Made by a program: the position numbers and the translations under genes
Shown here: positions 54,439-63,476 of the stretch, piece by piece
Layout: every line of letters starts with the position of its first letter
Numbering within the stretch: position 1 is the first letter of the stretch
The notes under the pieces: generated by a model
What the model was told of the DNA's origin: nothing
The model's input: only the letters and a program-made list of their open reading frames with translations
Database searches by the model: none
Assembly: GCF_005280585.1 (NCBI RefSeq)
Contig: NZ_SZVO01000022.1
Location: 1 to 64,000, forward strand
Origin: Dyadobacter frigoris
GTDB lineage: Bacteria > Bacteroidota > Bacteroidia > Cytophagales > Spirosomataceae
DNA length: 64,000 bases
Direction: 5' to 3'

Positions 54439-55524
54439 ATGAAAGAATATAAAAATTATAATCTTGAAGATTTTCTACTCGACGATTCTTTTAGAAATTG
54501 GGTACTCGGTGAAGATGTCCAACTGGATGAACTCTGGATTGATATCGGTCAGCGGTATCCAGAAAAACAAACTATTATTTCCCAGGCCAAAGATCTTATT
54601 CTGACCTGGCGCAAACAAAATTCCGCACTTACCAATGACGAAATCGAATTCCAGATTTCACGCATATTAAGAAATACTGAACCGGAAGAAATACCAGAAC
54701 GCAGTTCTTGGTCTCTAAACTGGAAATGGTGGTCAGCGGCTGCGGCTGTAATTGTAGCCATGGGAATTGGCTGGCAAACATGGCGGGGAATAAAACCAAC
54801 TCAGCAGCCTTTTACTTACAGCGCATACGTAACGGCTACTCCCGTTCCATTACAGGAAATTATAAATACAACCGATAAATCGTTGAAAGTAACTTTGCCG
54901 GATAGCAGCGTCATTGAATTGACACCGAAAAGTAAAATCAGCTATGCTCAGCCGTTTGTCATGAATAAGAAAAGGGAAGTATTTCTCTCCGGAGAGGCTT
55001 TTTTCCGTGTTACCAAAGATGTCCAGAATCCTTTTTTCGTTTATGCCAACGGACTTCTCACACGTGTTGTCGGGACTTGTTTTTTAATAAAAGAATCAGG
55101 TGAAAACGTTGAAGTTCTGGTAAGAAGCGGCCGTGTTTCGGTTGTTCCAATGAAAGATGTAAATAATCAGAAAAAACGAAACACCGAATTACTGCTCACA
55201 CCAAATCAGCAGGCTACTTTCTCGGCAAAAGATAATTTGATATCAAAATCCATCATTGAAATCCCCCTTGCATTAGTCAAGGTTGATACAAAACCGGATT
55301 TCAATTTTGAAAACAAACCAATTTCAACGGTTTTTTCCACGCTTGAAAAGGTATACGGAATCCCTTTTATCTATGACAGCACCATTATGAATAAATGTTT
55401 CCTCAGAGTAAAACTGAATGACGAGCCTTTCTTTACAAAGCTGGATATTATCTGCCAGACGATCGGTGCAAGTTACCGAATCAGCGACGGACAGGTAATT
55501 ATTACCAGTGAAGGTTGTCAGTAA
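54439..55524 (+). CDS. FecR-family anti-sigma factor
   Basis: An inner-membrane protein of about 361 residues. An N-terminal cytoplasmic stretch (about 1-95) should bind the sigma factor, one transmembrane segment is at WWSAAAAVIVAMGIGW (about 100-116), and the periplasmic FecR domain includes SLKVTLPDSSVIELTPKSKI, VFLSGEAFFRVTKD and VVGTCFLI. The C-terminal part ends in a STN-like/DUF4974 domain (FNFENKPISTVFSTLEKVYGIPF). The start at 54439 (MKEYKNYNLEDF) is preferred over a TTG 12 bases earlier. Controls the ECF sigma upstream and reads the SusC signal. Confidence 0.93.
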   Translation: MKEYKNYNLEDFLLDDSFRNWVLGEDVQLDELWIDIGQRYPEKQTIISQAKDLILTWRKQNSALTNDEIEFQISRILRNTEPEEIPERSSWSLNWKWWSAAAAVIVAMGIGWQTWRGIKPTQQPFTYSAYVTATPVPLQEIINTTDKSLKVTLPDSSVIELTPKSKISYAQPFVMNKKREVFLSGEAFFRVTKDVQNPFFVYANGLLTRVVGTCFLIKESGENVEVLVRSGRVSVVPMKDVNNQKKRNTELLLTPNQQATFSAKDNLISKSIIEIPLALVKVDTKPDFNFENKPISTVFSTLEKVYGIPFIYDSTIMNKCFLRVKLNDEPFFTKLDIICQTIGASYRISDGQVIITSEGCQ

Positions 55525-55590
55525 TCCATTCGTACTTAACCCTTTAAACGCCTAAATCTATGCAGAAAGAATAATTTCGTTAAAGAAAAC

Positions 55591-55615
55591 CCGGTAATGG
55601 GTTCAGCATTACCGG
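55591..55615 (+). other. Hairpin between fecR and susC
   Basis: CCGGTAATG (55591-55599) pairs with CATTACCGG (55607-55615) around a 7-base loop. It may attenuate read-through from the regulatory genes or shape the susC leader. No T tract follows. Confidence 0.5.
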
Positions 55616-55712
55616 ATTTGTAACCCCCTGATTTCCAAGCAAGGCATGATGCTCCAGAACATGGAGCCAGAGAGAGCTTTGTGATTTGTCGTACCCAAAA
55701 CCATCGAAATTT

Positions 55713-58700
55713 ATGAAAAAAAATAGTATTCCGCTAAATTATTTAGTGACAGCGATGAAAGTTACCCTGGTACCCTTTTTAGTCTCGCTTCTATTTACCG
55801 GCCTTTCCTTTGCCAAGGATGGGTTGGCACAGGAACTTTTGAAGCGTCCCATCTCGATTCAGGCGGATCAGGAAGAGCTCAAAACGGTTCTTAGCTCCAT
55901 TGAAAAAACAACAAAGGTCAGGTTTTCATACATACCCTCGCTCATCCAAAAGCAAAAGGTCAGTATATCGGCTACGAACCAACGGCTGGATGCAGTGCTT
56001 GAAAAATTACTTATCCCATTACAAATTAAATATACCGTATCAGGAAACTACATTATACTAAACAAAAAAACGGCCGCAGCACCGTTAAAGGAGGATAACC
56101 TGGAAACCCTGACTCCTCTGCCTTATCTGCACTCCCGGGAGGTTACTTTAAAAGGAACCATAGCTTCGGCTGATACAAAGGAACCACTTCCGGGTGTCAG
56201 TATAGTGCTGAAAGGAACGTCCCAGGGAACAACGGCAGATGGCTCAGGAAATTTTGAAATTACTGTTCCTACCGCCGCATCCATTCTGGTTTTCAGTTTT
56301 GTAGGTTATGAATCCCAGGAAATTATTGTAGGAAACCGTTCCGGTTTACAGGTTTTGCTAAAATCGGATGTTAAAGCATTATCCGAAGTTATCGTGGTAG
56401 GTTATGGTACTCAAAAGCGTTCAGATCTGACAGGTTCAGTGTCATCTGTGAAAGCTGAGGATGTAAAAAACCTTCCAGTACGAAGCGTCACCGAAGCGCT
56501 CCAAGGCCGGGCTGCCGGTGTGCAGGTAACCCGGAATGACGGTTCGCCGGGTGCCAGTTCGGATATTGTTATACGTGGTGTTGGTTCTATCGGAGGCATG
56601 TCGCCATTGTACATTGTGGATGGAATCCGGATGTCGGCGGGAAGTAACTTCAATATGCAGGATGTTGAATCCATAGAAATCCTGAAAGATGCCAGTGCGG
56701 CAGCCATTTACGGAGCGCAGGCGGCTGGTGGTGTTGTATTGGTGACAACAAAACGAGGAAAAACACTGGATAAAATGACCATTAATTTCAATGCTTATTA
56801 TGGTGTCCGCAAGCCTCTGAATCTATATAGCTTGTTAAATACTGCTGATTATATTAAAGCAAAAACAGCATTCGGTGTGGCAACCACCAGCTGGGGCGAT
56901 CCAAATACGTTACCTGATAACGACTGGGTTAAAGATTTGTATACCAATGGAAAAGAACAAAGTTATTCCTTGTCCATGTCGGGTGCTACTGCCAAAACCA
57001 ATTATTATTTATCAGCAAATTACCAGCGTGAAGGGGGTACAATGATTGATAATTATTTCGAACGTTACGGTCTGCGTTCCAATACAGATTTTAAAATCAG
57101 TAAAAAACTGAAAGTAGGTGAAACGCTTTATGCATGGGTAACAAAAACGAACCCGATGATCACCAATACTTTTCCTTTCCGCTCGGCACCTGTCGTACCT
57201 GTTTACGATCCTACCAACACGTATGGCGGCTGGGCCAAAACAGGTACGTTTTTTACCGGCCCTAATCTTGTGGCACAGGAATATCAAAATCACATGCAGA
57301 ACGCAACGTATGCATTGGAAGGAAATTTGTATGCAGATCTGGAAATTATTAAAGGTTTAAATCTTCGTTCAACCGTAGGACTTTCCTATTACAACTATAA
57401 CAATTACCGTTTTAATGAGGCTTACGATTACGGAACAGTTGCAAACCGTACGGCATTTTTAAGCAAAGACAACAATAGCCAGCGCAACCTTACTGCCAAC
57501 TTCGTTTTAACTTATGCCAAAACTTTCGGCCGTCATGAACTTAAAGCAATGGCAGGTTATGAAGCCTATCAATCAGATCTTAGCTCGCTTCATGCTGAAG
57601 CCAGAGGATTTCCTTATGTAACTTACAACCTTGGTCTGACAAATAATCCGAGCAGTTATGTAGCCAGTGGTGGTGACTTGCCTCAAACACGCCTGCTTTC
57701 TCAATTCGGACGTCTTAACTATACCTTCTCTGACAAATACCTGTTTACTGCCACAGTTCGCAGGGATGGTTCGGACCGTTTCGGACCAGCCAATAAGTTC
57801 GGTGTTTTCCCATCTGCTTCCGTGGGCTGGAAAATGAACGAAGAAGCGTTTATCCGCGACAATCTTACTTATGTTTCCAACCTGAAAGTAAGAGCAAGTT
57901 ATGGTAAACTGGGAAGTACAAGTAACATTCCGCAATATACATACCAGGCCTCATACGGAGGTTCGGGTGGTACAAATGCACAGGGATTACCCGATGGAAC
58001 GCGTTCAAAAGGTTATGCTTTGACAGCGCAGCTGGCCAACCAGAACATCAAATGGGAATCCGTACTCCAGACCGACATTGGTTTGGATGTAGGCTTTTTG
58101 AAAAACGCTTTGAACATTACCGTTGACTGGTATAGCCGCCAGACGCAGGATATGATCTATCAGGTTCCGGTACCTAGTTCAGCAGGTTTCAGCACAACGT
58201 CTGTTTTTACCAACATTGGTAAAATGAGTAACAAAGGACTTGAAATTGCAGCCGATTATCGTGGCAAAAAGGGTTCGTTTACTTATGGAATTACTGCCAA
58301 TGCCTCCTTTAACAAAAACCTTGTAAAAAAACTTGACGGTACAAATAATAACCCGATCAATGACGGTTCAGCCGGCGATTATCTGGAAAGTGTTGTAGCA
58401 CGTACGCAGGCAGGACAACCTATGAGCCAGTTTTACGGGTACAAAGTAGAAGGAATTTTCAAAACGGATGCAGAAGTTGCCGCACTAAATGAAAAAGCAC
58501 AACAAGCAGCCGGTACCACAACCGGAATTTTCTACCAGAATGCAGCGACAGGAGCTGGTGATCTTCGTTTTAAAGATGTAAACGGTGATGGAAAAATCAC
58601 GACAGCCGACAAAACTTTTATTGGAAACCCTTGGCCTAAAATGACCTATGGTTTTACATTAAACGCAGGATGGAAAGGATTTGAAATTACTGCTTTATTT

Positions 58701-59165
58701 CAGGGTGTCCAGGGCGTGGATGTTTTCAATGGTAATAAATATTACACTCAGTTTTTTGTGGGTGATTATAATACAACCAAGGATATTTTCAATACATCCT
58801 TTTTCAATGGAAACGGCTTAACCAGCCAACCCCGAATCGGATACAAAGCTGCGGATGGAACCTATGTTCGTGACCCGAATTCCAATTATACCCGCATTTC
58901 TTCTTTTGCAATTGAAAACGGTTCTTTCTTAAAATTAAGAAATTTACAGATCGGTTATAACATTCCAAAAAGCGTACTCCAATCTCTGAAAATCTCAGAT
59001 CTTAAGGTTTATGTGCAGGGACAAAATCTGCTGACGTTCACGAAATATTCAGGACTTGATCCCGAAGTATTAGGCCGGAATGGTACTACCGGACGAGGTA
59101 TTGATGCGATTTATTCTTATCCCCGGACATCACTTCTTTCTCTGGGTATCAATTTGACTTTTTAA
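55713..59165 (+). CDS. SusC/RagA-family TonB-linked outer membrane receptor
   Basis: An outer-membrane receptor of about 1150 residues that imports an oligosaccharide or similar ligand with its SusD partner. N-terminal signal, then a STN domain (about residues 45-115; PISIQADQEELKTVLSSIEK) used for signalling to FecR. Next a carboxypeptidase-like regulatory domain (GTIASADTKEPLPGVSIVLKG), a TonB plug (VVGYGTQKRSDLTGSVSSV, LQGRAAGVQV, DASAAAIYGAQAAGGVV) and a 22-strand barrel, ending in a strand with terminal Phe (GINLTF). The start at 55713 (MKKNSIPLNYL) is preferred over an upstream TTG. Substrate unknown; the PQQ enzyme downstream suggests a sugar. Confidence 0.95.
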   Translation: MKKNSIPLNYLVTAMKVTLVPFLVSLLFTGLSFAKDGLAQELLKRPISIQADQEELKTVLSSIEKTTKVRFSYIPSLIQKQKVSISATNQRLDAVLEKLLIPLQIKYTVSGNYIILNKKTAAAPLKEDNLETLTPLPYLHSREVTLKGTIASADTKEPLPGVSIVLKGTSQGTTADGSGNFEITVPTAASILVFSFVGYESQEIIVGNRSGLQVLLKSDVKALSEVIVVGYGTQKRSDLTGSVSSVKAEDVKNLPVRSVTEALQGRAAGVQVTRNDGSPGASSDIVIRGVGSIGGMSPLYIVDGIRMSAGSNFNMQDVESIEILKDASAAAIYGAQAAGGVVLVTTKRGKTLDKMTINFNAYYGVRKPLNLYSLLNTADYIKAKTAFGVATTSWGDPNTLPDNDWVKDLYTNGKEQSYSLSMSGATAKTNYYLSANYQREGGTMIDNYFERYGLRSNTDFKISKKLKVGETLYAWVTKTNPMITNTFPFRSAPVVPVYDPTNTYGGWAKTGTFFTGPNLVAQEYQNHMQNATYALEGNLYADLEIIKGLNLRSTVGLSYYNYNNYRFNEAYDYGTVANRTAFLSKDNNSQRNLTANFVLTYAKTFGRHELKAMAGYEAYQSDLSSLHAEARGFPYVTYNLGLTNNPSSYVASGGDLPQTRLLSQFGRLNYTFSDKYLFTATVRRDGSDRFGPANKFGVFPSASVGWKMNEEAFIRDNLTYVSNLKVRASYGKLGSTSNIPQYTYQASYGGSGGTNAQGLPDGTRSKGYALTAQLANQNIKWESVLQTDIGLDVGFLKNALNITVDWYSRQTQDMIYQVPVPSSAGFSTTSVFTNIGKMSNKGLEIAADYRGKKGSFTYGITANASFNKNLVKKLDGTNNNPINDGSAGDYLESVVARTQAGQPMSQFYGYKVEGIFKTDAEVAALNEKAQQAAGTTTGIFYQNAATGAGDLRFKDVNGDGKITTADKTFIGNPWPKMTYGFTLNAGWKGFEITALFQGVQGVDVFNGNKYYTQFFVGDYNTTKDIFNTSFFNGNGLTSQPRIGYKAADGTYVRDPNSNYTRISSFAIENGSFLKLRNLQIGYNIPKSVLQSLKISDLKVYVQGQNLLTFTKYSGLDPEVLGRNGTTGRGIDAIYSYPRTSLLSLGINLTF

Positions 59166-59205
59166 GAGGCCAGTATTATAAGTAACCGAAAACGATATTT
59201 CTAAA

Positions 59206-60939
59206 ATGAAAATAATACAAAAGTTTTCCCTCTTTGCCTTACTTCTTTGTTTGGCATCCTGCTCTGATGATTTTGTAAATGTTGACAATGCCGGAGCAAT
59301 TTCAGTGGCAAGCTATCCTAACTCAGTATCTGACCTTGAACAGCTACTTACCGGTGTTTACGGAACCACGCACGCATCCGGTTTATACGGTCACCACATG
59401 CTGGTGAAACATACCTGGATGTGGGACCATACCGCTGATTTAAGCTGGCAGGGATCTCCTGACTGGATCGGACTTTCCACGAACAATGCCGTTTCCAGTT
59501 ATCCGTTTTTACAAAATACCTGGAACGATACCTGGCGTGGTGTTCAGCGGTGCAATACTTTACTGACTGCTCTTGAAATTTATCGGGCCAAAGCAGCTTC
59601 AACCGATATTGCAAACATTGACCTGATAAAAGGACAAACACTTTTCCTGCGCGCATTTTTCTATTTCCATTTGACAACAGCCTGGGGAGAAACTTTTATC
59701 GTGAATGGTGTTGGTGGTGATAAAATGGGCGTTCCGATTTTAACAACCACATCAACTAGTTTAGCTGAAACCCAGGTTTCCAGAAATACGGTCAAAGAAT
59801 GCTGGGACTTTATCATCAGCGATTTGAAGGCCTCAGAAACACTTCTTGCCGGAAAAACCTGGACAGGCGCTGCTGAAAAACACAAAGTAAGCATATGGGC
59901 CGTTAAGGCATTTCTTTCCAAAGTGTATGTTTTCACACAGGATTGGACGGATGCTAAAACGTATCTGACTGATGTGATTACCAATAGCGGAAAATCGCTT
60001 GTCCCTTTTGACACCTATAAAACGATGTTTAACGGACAAAACGAGTTCAACGCCGAGTCTTTGTATGAACTTAATTTCAATGTCGATCTGACTTATTCGG
60101 GTACAAATGACTTGTCAATGGGTTGCAGTATCGGGATGGTAATTGCGCCTACTTATGTTGGGCCAACCGGAGCAGCCGCAGCTTCTGCCTGGTCAAATGT
60201 ATTTCCACACGCAAAAAACCTGACACGTTTCGGGTTTAATCTGGGACATTATTTTCCTGCGGGTGTAACTACTGCCAACATTGCCAATGTGGATCAATCG
60301 TACATTGCAAGATCGGTCGCTGCCCGCAATGCCAAAACAGTTGACCCAAGATTATGGGTTGCCTGCCAGCAGCCTTATGTGGATTCCATGGTTGTGAATG
60401 GCGTTAAAAAACCCATTTCTCACTACCTGGATATTACAGAAACTGACATGGAAGCATGGAGTTTCCGCAAATACACAAACATTACCGGAACAGAAGCTGA
60501 GGTCAATATGGCCAATGGAAATAATATTCTCTGGCTGCGTATGGCTGACATGTACTTACTTTATGCTGAAACACTTACGCATACGGGGGATAACGCCACG
60601 GCGCTCGAATACATCAACAAAGTACACCGGCGAGCCTATAATTTACCAGTCAATACACCATCGGCTGTTGACTATGCCAGCCTAACGGCCGCTACGAAAG
60701 CGACCGATGATATTTTGAAAAATGATCCGTTAAAATACGAGCGTTGGGCAGAATTATTTGGAGAAGCCGGCTGGTGGTACGACGTATGTCGCTGGAAAAT
60801 CGGGCCGCAGGAAGCTGCTTACTACCAAAAAATCCGCGGCGGGACAATTCAGTGGAATGACGCCAGCGACTACGCACAACCGATCCCTATCAATGAGCTA
60901 AATGCGAATGTTAACATGAAACAAAATCCTGGTTATTAA
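59206..60939 (+). CDS. SusD/RagB-family substrate-binding lipoprotein
   Basis: A 577-residue surface lipoprotein with a lipobox at LLLCLASC (Cys19) just after the leader. It has the SusD helical TPR-like scaffold: FVNVDNAGAISVASYPNSVSDLEQLLTGVYG, LIKGQTLFLRAFFYFHLTTAWG, and MADMYLLYAETLTHTGDNATALEYINKVHRRA. With SusC it forms the outer-membrane lid and receptor. Starts 40 bases after susC, so cotranscribed; a terminator follows. Confidence 0.94.
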   Translation: MKIIQKFSLFALLLCLASCSDDFVNVDNAGAISVASYPNSVSDLEQLLTGVYGTTHASGLYGHHMLVKHTWMWDHTADLSWQGSPDWIGLSTNNAVSSYPFLQNTWNDTWRGVQRCNTLLTALEIYRAKAASTDIANIDLIKGQTLFLRAFFYFHLTTAWGETFIVNGVGGDKMGVPILTTTSTSLAETQVSRNTVKECWDFIISDLKASETLLAGKTWTGAAEKHKVSIWAVKAFLSKVYVFTQDWTDAKTYLTDVITNSGKSLVPFDTYKTMFNGQNEFNAESLYELNFNVDLTYSGTNDLSMGCSIGMVIAPTYVGPTGAAAASAWSNVFPHAKNLTRFGFNLGHYFPAGVTTANIANVDQSYIARSVAARNAKTVDPRLWVACQQPYVDSMVVNGVKKPISHYLDITETDMEAWSFRKYTNITGTEAEVNMANGNNILWLRMADMYLLYAETLTHTGDNATALEYINKVHRRAYNLPVNTPSAVDYASLTAATKATDDILKNDPLKYERWAELFGEAGWWYDVCRWKIGPQEAAYYQKIRGGTIQWNDASDYAQPIPINELNANVNMKQNPGY

Positions 60940-60949
60940 GCAGATAAAG

Positions 60950-60980
60950 AAACCAGATCAGCATTAAACTGATCTGGTTT
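60950..60980 (+). terminator. Terminator after susD
   Basis: A 12-bp perfect stem (AAACCAGATCAG at 60950-60961 with its complement at 60969-60980) around a 7-base loop, 10 bases past the susD stop codon. Only CAAAATG follows, so it may be leaky, letting some transcription reach the PQQ dehydrogenase gene. Confidence 0.75.
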
Positions 60981-61155
60981 CAAAATGAAAATCAAAATTA
61001 TAACTGTCATTTCCAGTTAGTAACAAACCGAACAAAAGTCTGTTAGCCCTGCTTTTTTTTGTTCTTAATATAAATGAAAAATGCCGGTTCAGGGCATTTG
61101 ATTTTATTAAAAAGAATAGTACTAAACCTGGAAATGAATAAATGATTATTGTTTT

Positions 61156-63393
61156 ATGACCAATCCTTTTGTCAGAATTCAAGAATGGAATTATCGTAAG
61201 TTTTTAATATTATTGACAGTACTTCTTTGTCTGTCAGCTATTTGTATTGCATTTATAAGTCAGGACAAAATTACAGCAGAAGAAGAAACCGGTACAAACT
61301 GGCCAAGTTACGGAGGGAATAAAGCAGGAAACCGCTACTCTCCTCTTGACCAGATAAATACTGGAAATGTAGCTTCACTAAAAATAGCATGGCAATACGA
61401 TGCGGTAAAAAGACCGGAAGGAAGTCCAGTCCCAAAACGCCAGATGGAAATTCAGTGCCAACCTATTGTCATTGACGGCATTTTGTACGGAACTACGCCT
61501 AATTTAAATCTTTTCGCCATAAAAGCTGACACAGGTGGGGAACTCTGGAAATTTGATCCTTTTAAAGACAAAACACCTAGGTTTCATGTTAGCCGCGGTG
61601 TAATGTATTGGGCAAACGGAAGCGACAAACGCATTTTATACACAGCCGGTCCTCAGCTTTTTGCATTAGACGCTGCTACTGGAAAACCAGTTGAAAGTTT
61701 CGGAGAAAATGGTACCGTTGATCTGCGCGAGGGGACTTCTGATAATCTCGACAGAGATAAAAGTAAAATGTCCGTTGATGCTACCAGTCCGGGCGTGATT
61801 TATAAAGATGTGCTAGTGATCGGTTCCAGGGTATCTGAATATGGTGATGCAGCACCCGGAAGTATCCGAGGTTTCGATATCAAAACAGGAAAATTGAAAT
61901 GGGTATTTCATACCATTCCGCAGCCAGGCGAAAAAGGTTATGAAACCTGGCCAAAAGATGCGTGGAAAAAAATGGGCGGTGCCAACAATTGGGCCGGTAT
62001 GGTATTGGATGAAAAACGAGGCGCTGTTTATTTTGGAACCGGCTCACCATCCGTTGATTTCTATGGGGTTGACCGGGAAGGAAAAAACCTGTATGCCAAT
62101 TGCGTAATTTCCTTAAATGCGGAAACCGGTAAATTGAATTGGTACTACCAAACTGTTCATCACGATTTATGGGACCGCGACATTTCCTGTCAGCCGAACC
62201 TGGTTCGGGTAAAAAATAAGGGCCGTTTGGTTGACGCTGTGGCCCAGGCAACAAAGGACGGTTTGCTGTTTCTGCTTAACCGGGATACCGGACTACCTTT
62301 ATTTCCTGTTGAAGAACGTTCAGCTGCTGCCAATTTCAAATTACCGGGCGAACATCCCTGGCCAACGCAGCCATATCCCACAAAACCCGCTCCCTTTTCC
62401 AGGCAGGTTTTTACAGAAAATGAAATCACCAATATTTCTCCCGAAGCAACTGCTTTTGTAAAAGCAAAATTTGATCAGAGCCGTTCCGGGAATAAATATA
62501 TGCCTCCAAGTAAAGAAGGTACTCTTTATCTGGGAATAGGCGGTGGGGCCGAATGGGGTGGAAATGCGGCTGATCCTGAGGGAATTTTATACCAAAATGG
62601 AAACGAAATGGTATGGGATTTGAAAATGCTCGACTATAAAGTTCCAAACTCAGACGAAGGTATTACAGCAAAATCGCTTTACATGCGCAATTGCGCTGCC
62701 TGTCACCGTGCAGACCGCATGGGAAGCGGACAGGAATATCCTAATCTGGTCAGTATCGGAAGCCGTCTTTCGAAAGAAGATATCAATACAATTATCAAAA
62801 GCGGACGAGGCAGAATGCCCTCATTTCAACATATCCCCGACAAAGAGCGCGAGGCAATTGTTAATTTTTTGCTTGATGTAGAAAACAAAACCATAGCCTC
62901 AACAGATAATCACAGCGCGACGGCTGCACCTGAAATAGCCGCAAAAAAAACTGATTTCCCCTATATTTCTCCTTATATCAACAATGGCTGGACAAGATTT
63001 TTTGACCAGAATGGTTACCCGGCGATAAAACCGCCATGGGGAACATTAAATGCCATCGACCTTAATACCGGAGAATATTTATGGCGTGTTCCACTCGGAG
63101 AATTTCCTGAACTGACTAAAAAAGGTGTTCCGATAACCGGTACAGAAAATTACGGAGGTCCTATTGTTACAGCCGGCGGCCTGGTATTTATCGCCGCTAC
63201 TAAAGATGAAAGAATCCGCGCTTTTAATAAAAAAACAGGAAAGATTGTCTGGGAATATCAGCTTCCTGCCGGTGGGTTTGCCACCCCTGTTACTTATCAG
63301 GTTAACGGCAAACAATATGTGGTTATCGCAGCCGGAGGCTCTAAAAACGGACATAAACCGGGTGGCTCTTACATTGCTTTTGCTTTACCCTAA
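61156..63393 (+). CDS. PQQ-dependent membrane dehydrogenase with fused cytochrome c
   Basis: A 745-residue periplasmic-facing enzyme anchored by one N-terminal transmembrane segment (about residues 15-37). An eight-bladed PQQ propeller covers about 48-490 and 600-745 (NWPSYGGNKAGNRYSPLDQINTGNV, GVMYWANGSDKRILY, GMVLDEKRGAVYFGTGSPS, VHHDLWDRDISCQPN). Between propeller segments sits a cytochrome c domain with CAACH at 513-517, giving a built-in electron outlet. Architecture matches the glucose/quinate-type mGDH-like proteins of Bacteroidota. Probable reaction: oxidation of an aldose (or other alcohol) to its lactone. It follows the SusCD pair, so the imported ligand may be its substrate. Confidence 0.9.
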   Translation: MTNPFVRIQEWNYRKFLILLTVLLCLSAICIAFISQDKITAEEETGTNWPSYGGNKAGNRYSPLDQINTGNVASLKIAWQYDAVKRPEGSPVPKRQMEIQCQPIVIDGILYGTTPNLNLFAIKADTGGELWKFDPFKDKTPRFHVSRGVMYWANGSDKRILYTAGPQLFALDAATGKPVESFGENGTVDLREGTSDNLDRDKSKMSVDATSPGVIYKDVLVIGSRVSEYGDAAPGSIRGFDIKTGKLKWVFHTIPQPGEKGYETWPKDAWKKMGGANNWAGMVLDEKRGAVYFGTGSPSVDFYGVDREGKNLYANCVISLNAETGKLNWYYQTVHHDLWDRDISCQPNLVRVKNKGRLVDAVAQATKDGLLFLLNRDTGLPLFPVEERSAAANFKLPGEHPWPTQPYPTKPAPFSRQVFTENEITNISPEATAFVKAKFDQSRSGNKYMPPSKEGTLYLGIGGGAEWGGNAADPEGILYQNGNEMVWDLKMLDYKVPNSDEGITAKSLYMRNCAACHRADRMGSGQEYPNLVSIGSRLSKEDINTIIKSGRGRMPSFQHIPDKEREAIVNFLLDVENKTIASTDNHSATAAPEIAAKKTDFPYISPYINNGWTRFFDQNGYPAIKPPWGTLNAIDLNTGEYLWRVPLGEFPELTKKGVPITGTENYGGPIVTAGGLVFIAATKDERIRAFNKKTGKIVWEYQLPAGGFATPVTYQVNGKQYVVIAAGGSKNGHKPGGSYIAFALP

Positions 63394-63476
63394 ATTTAAT
63401 TAATAAACCTTTGAATTATTTCTAACACAAACCTTTTCTGAACCAACCTGTTGCCAAACCAATAAACCCATTATCC

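Noticed and set aside
61156..63393. Quinoprotein alcohol dehydrogenase rather than glucose-type dehydrogenase
   Set aside because: The propeller with an inserted cytochrome between blades and a single N-terminal anchor fits the membrane glucose-type group better; but exact substrate remains open.
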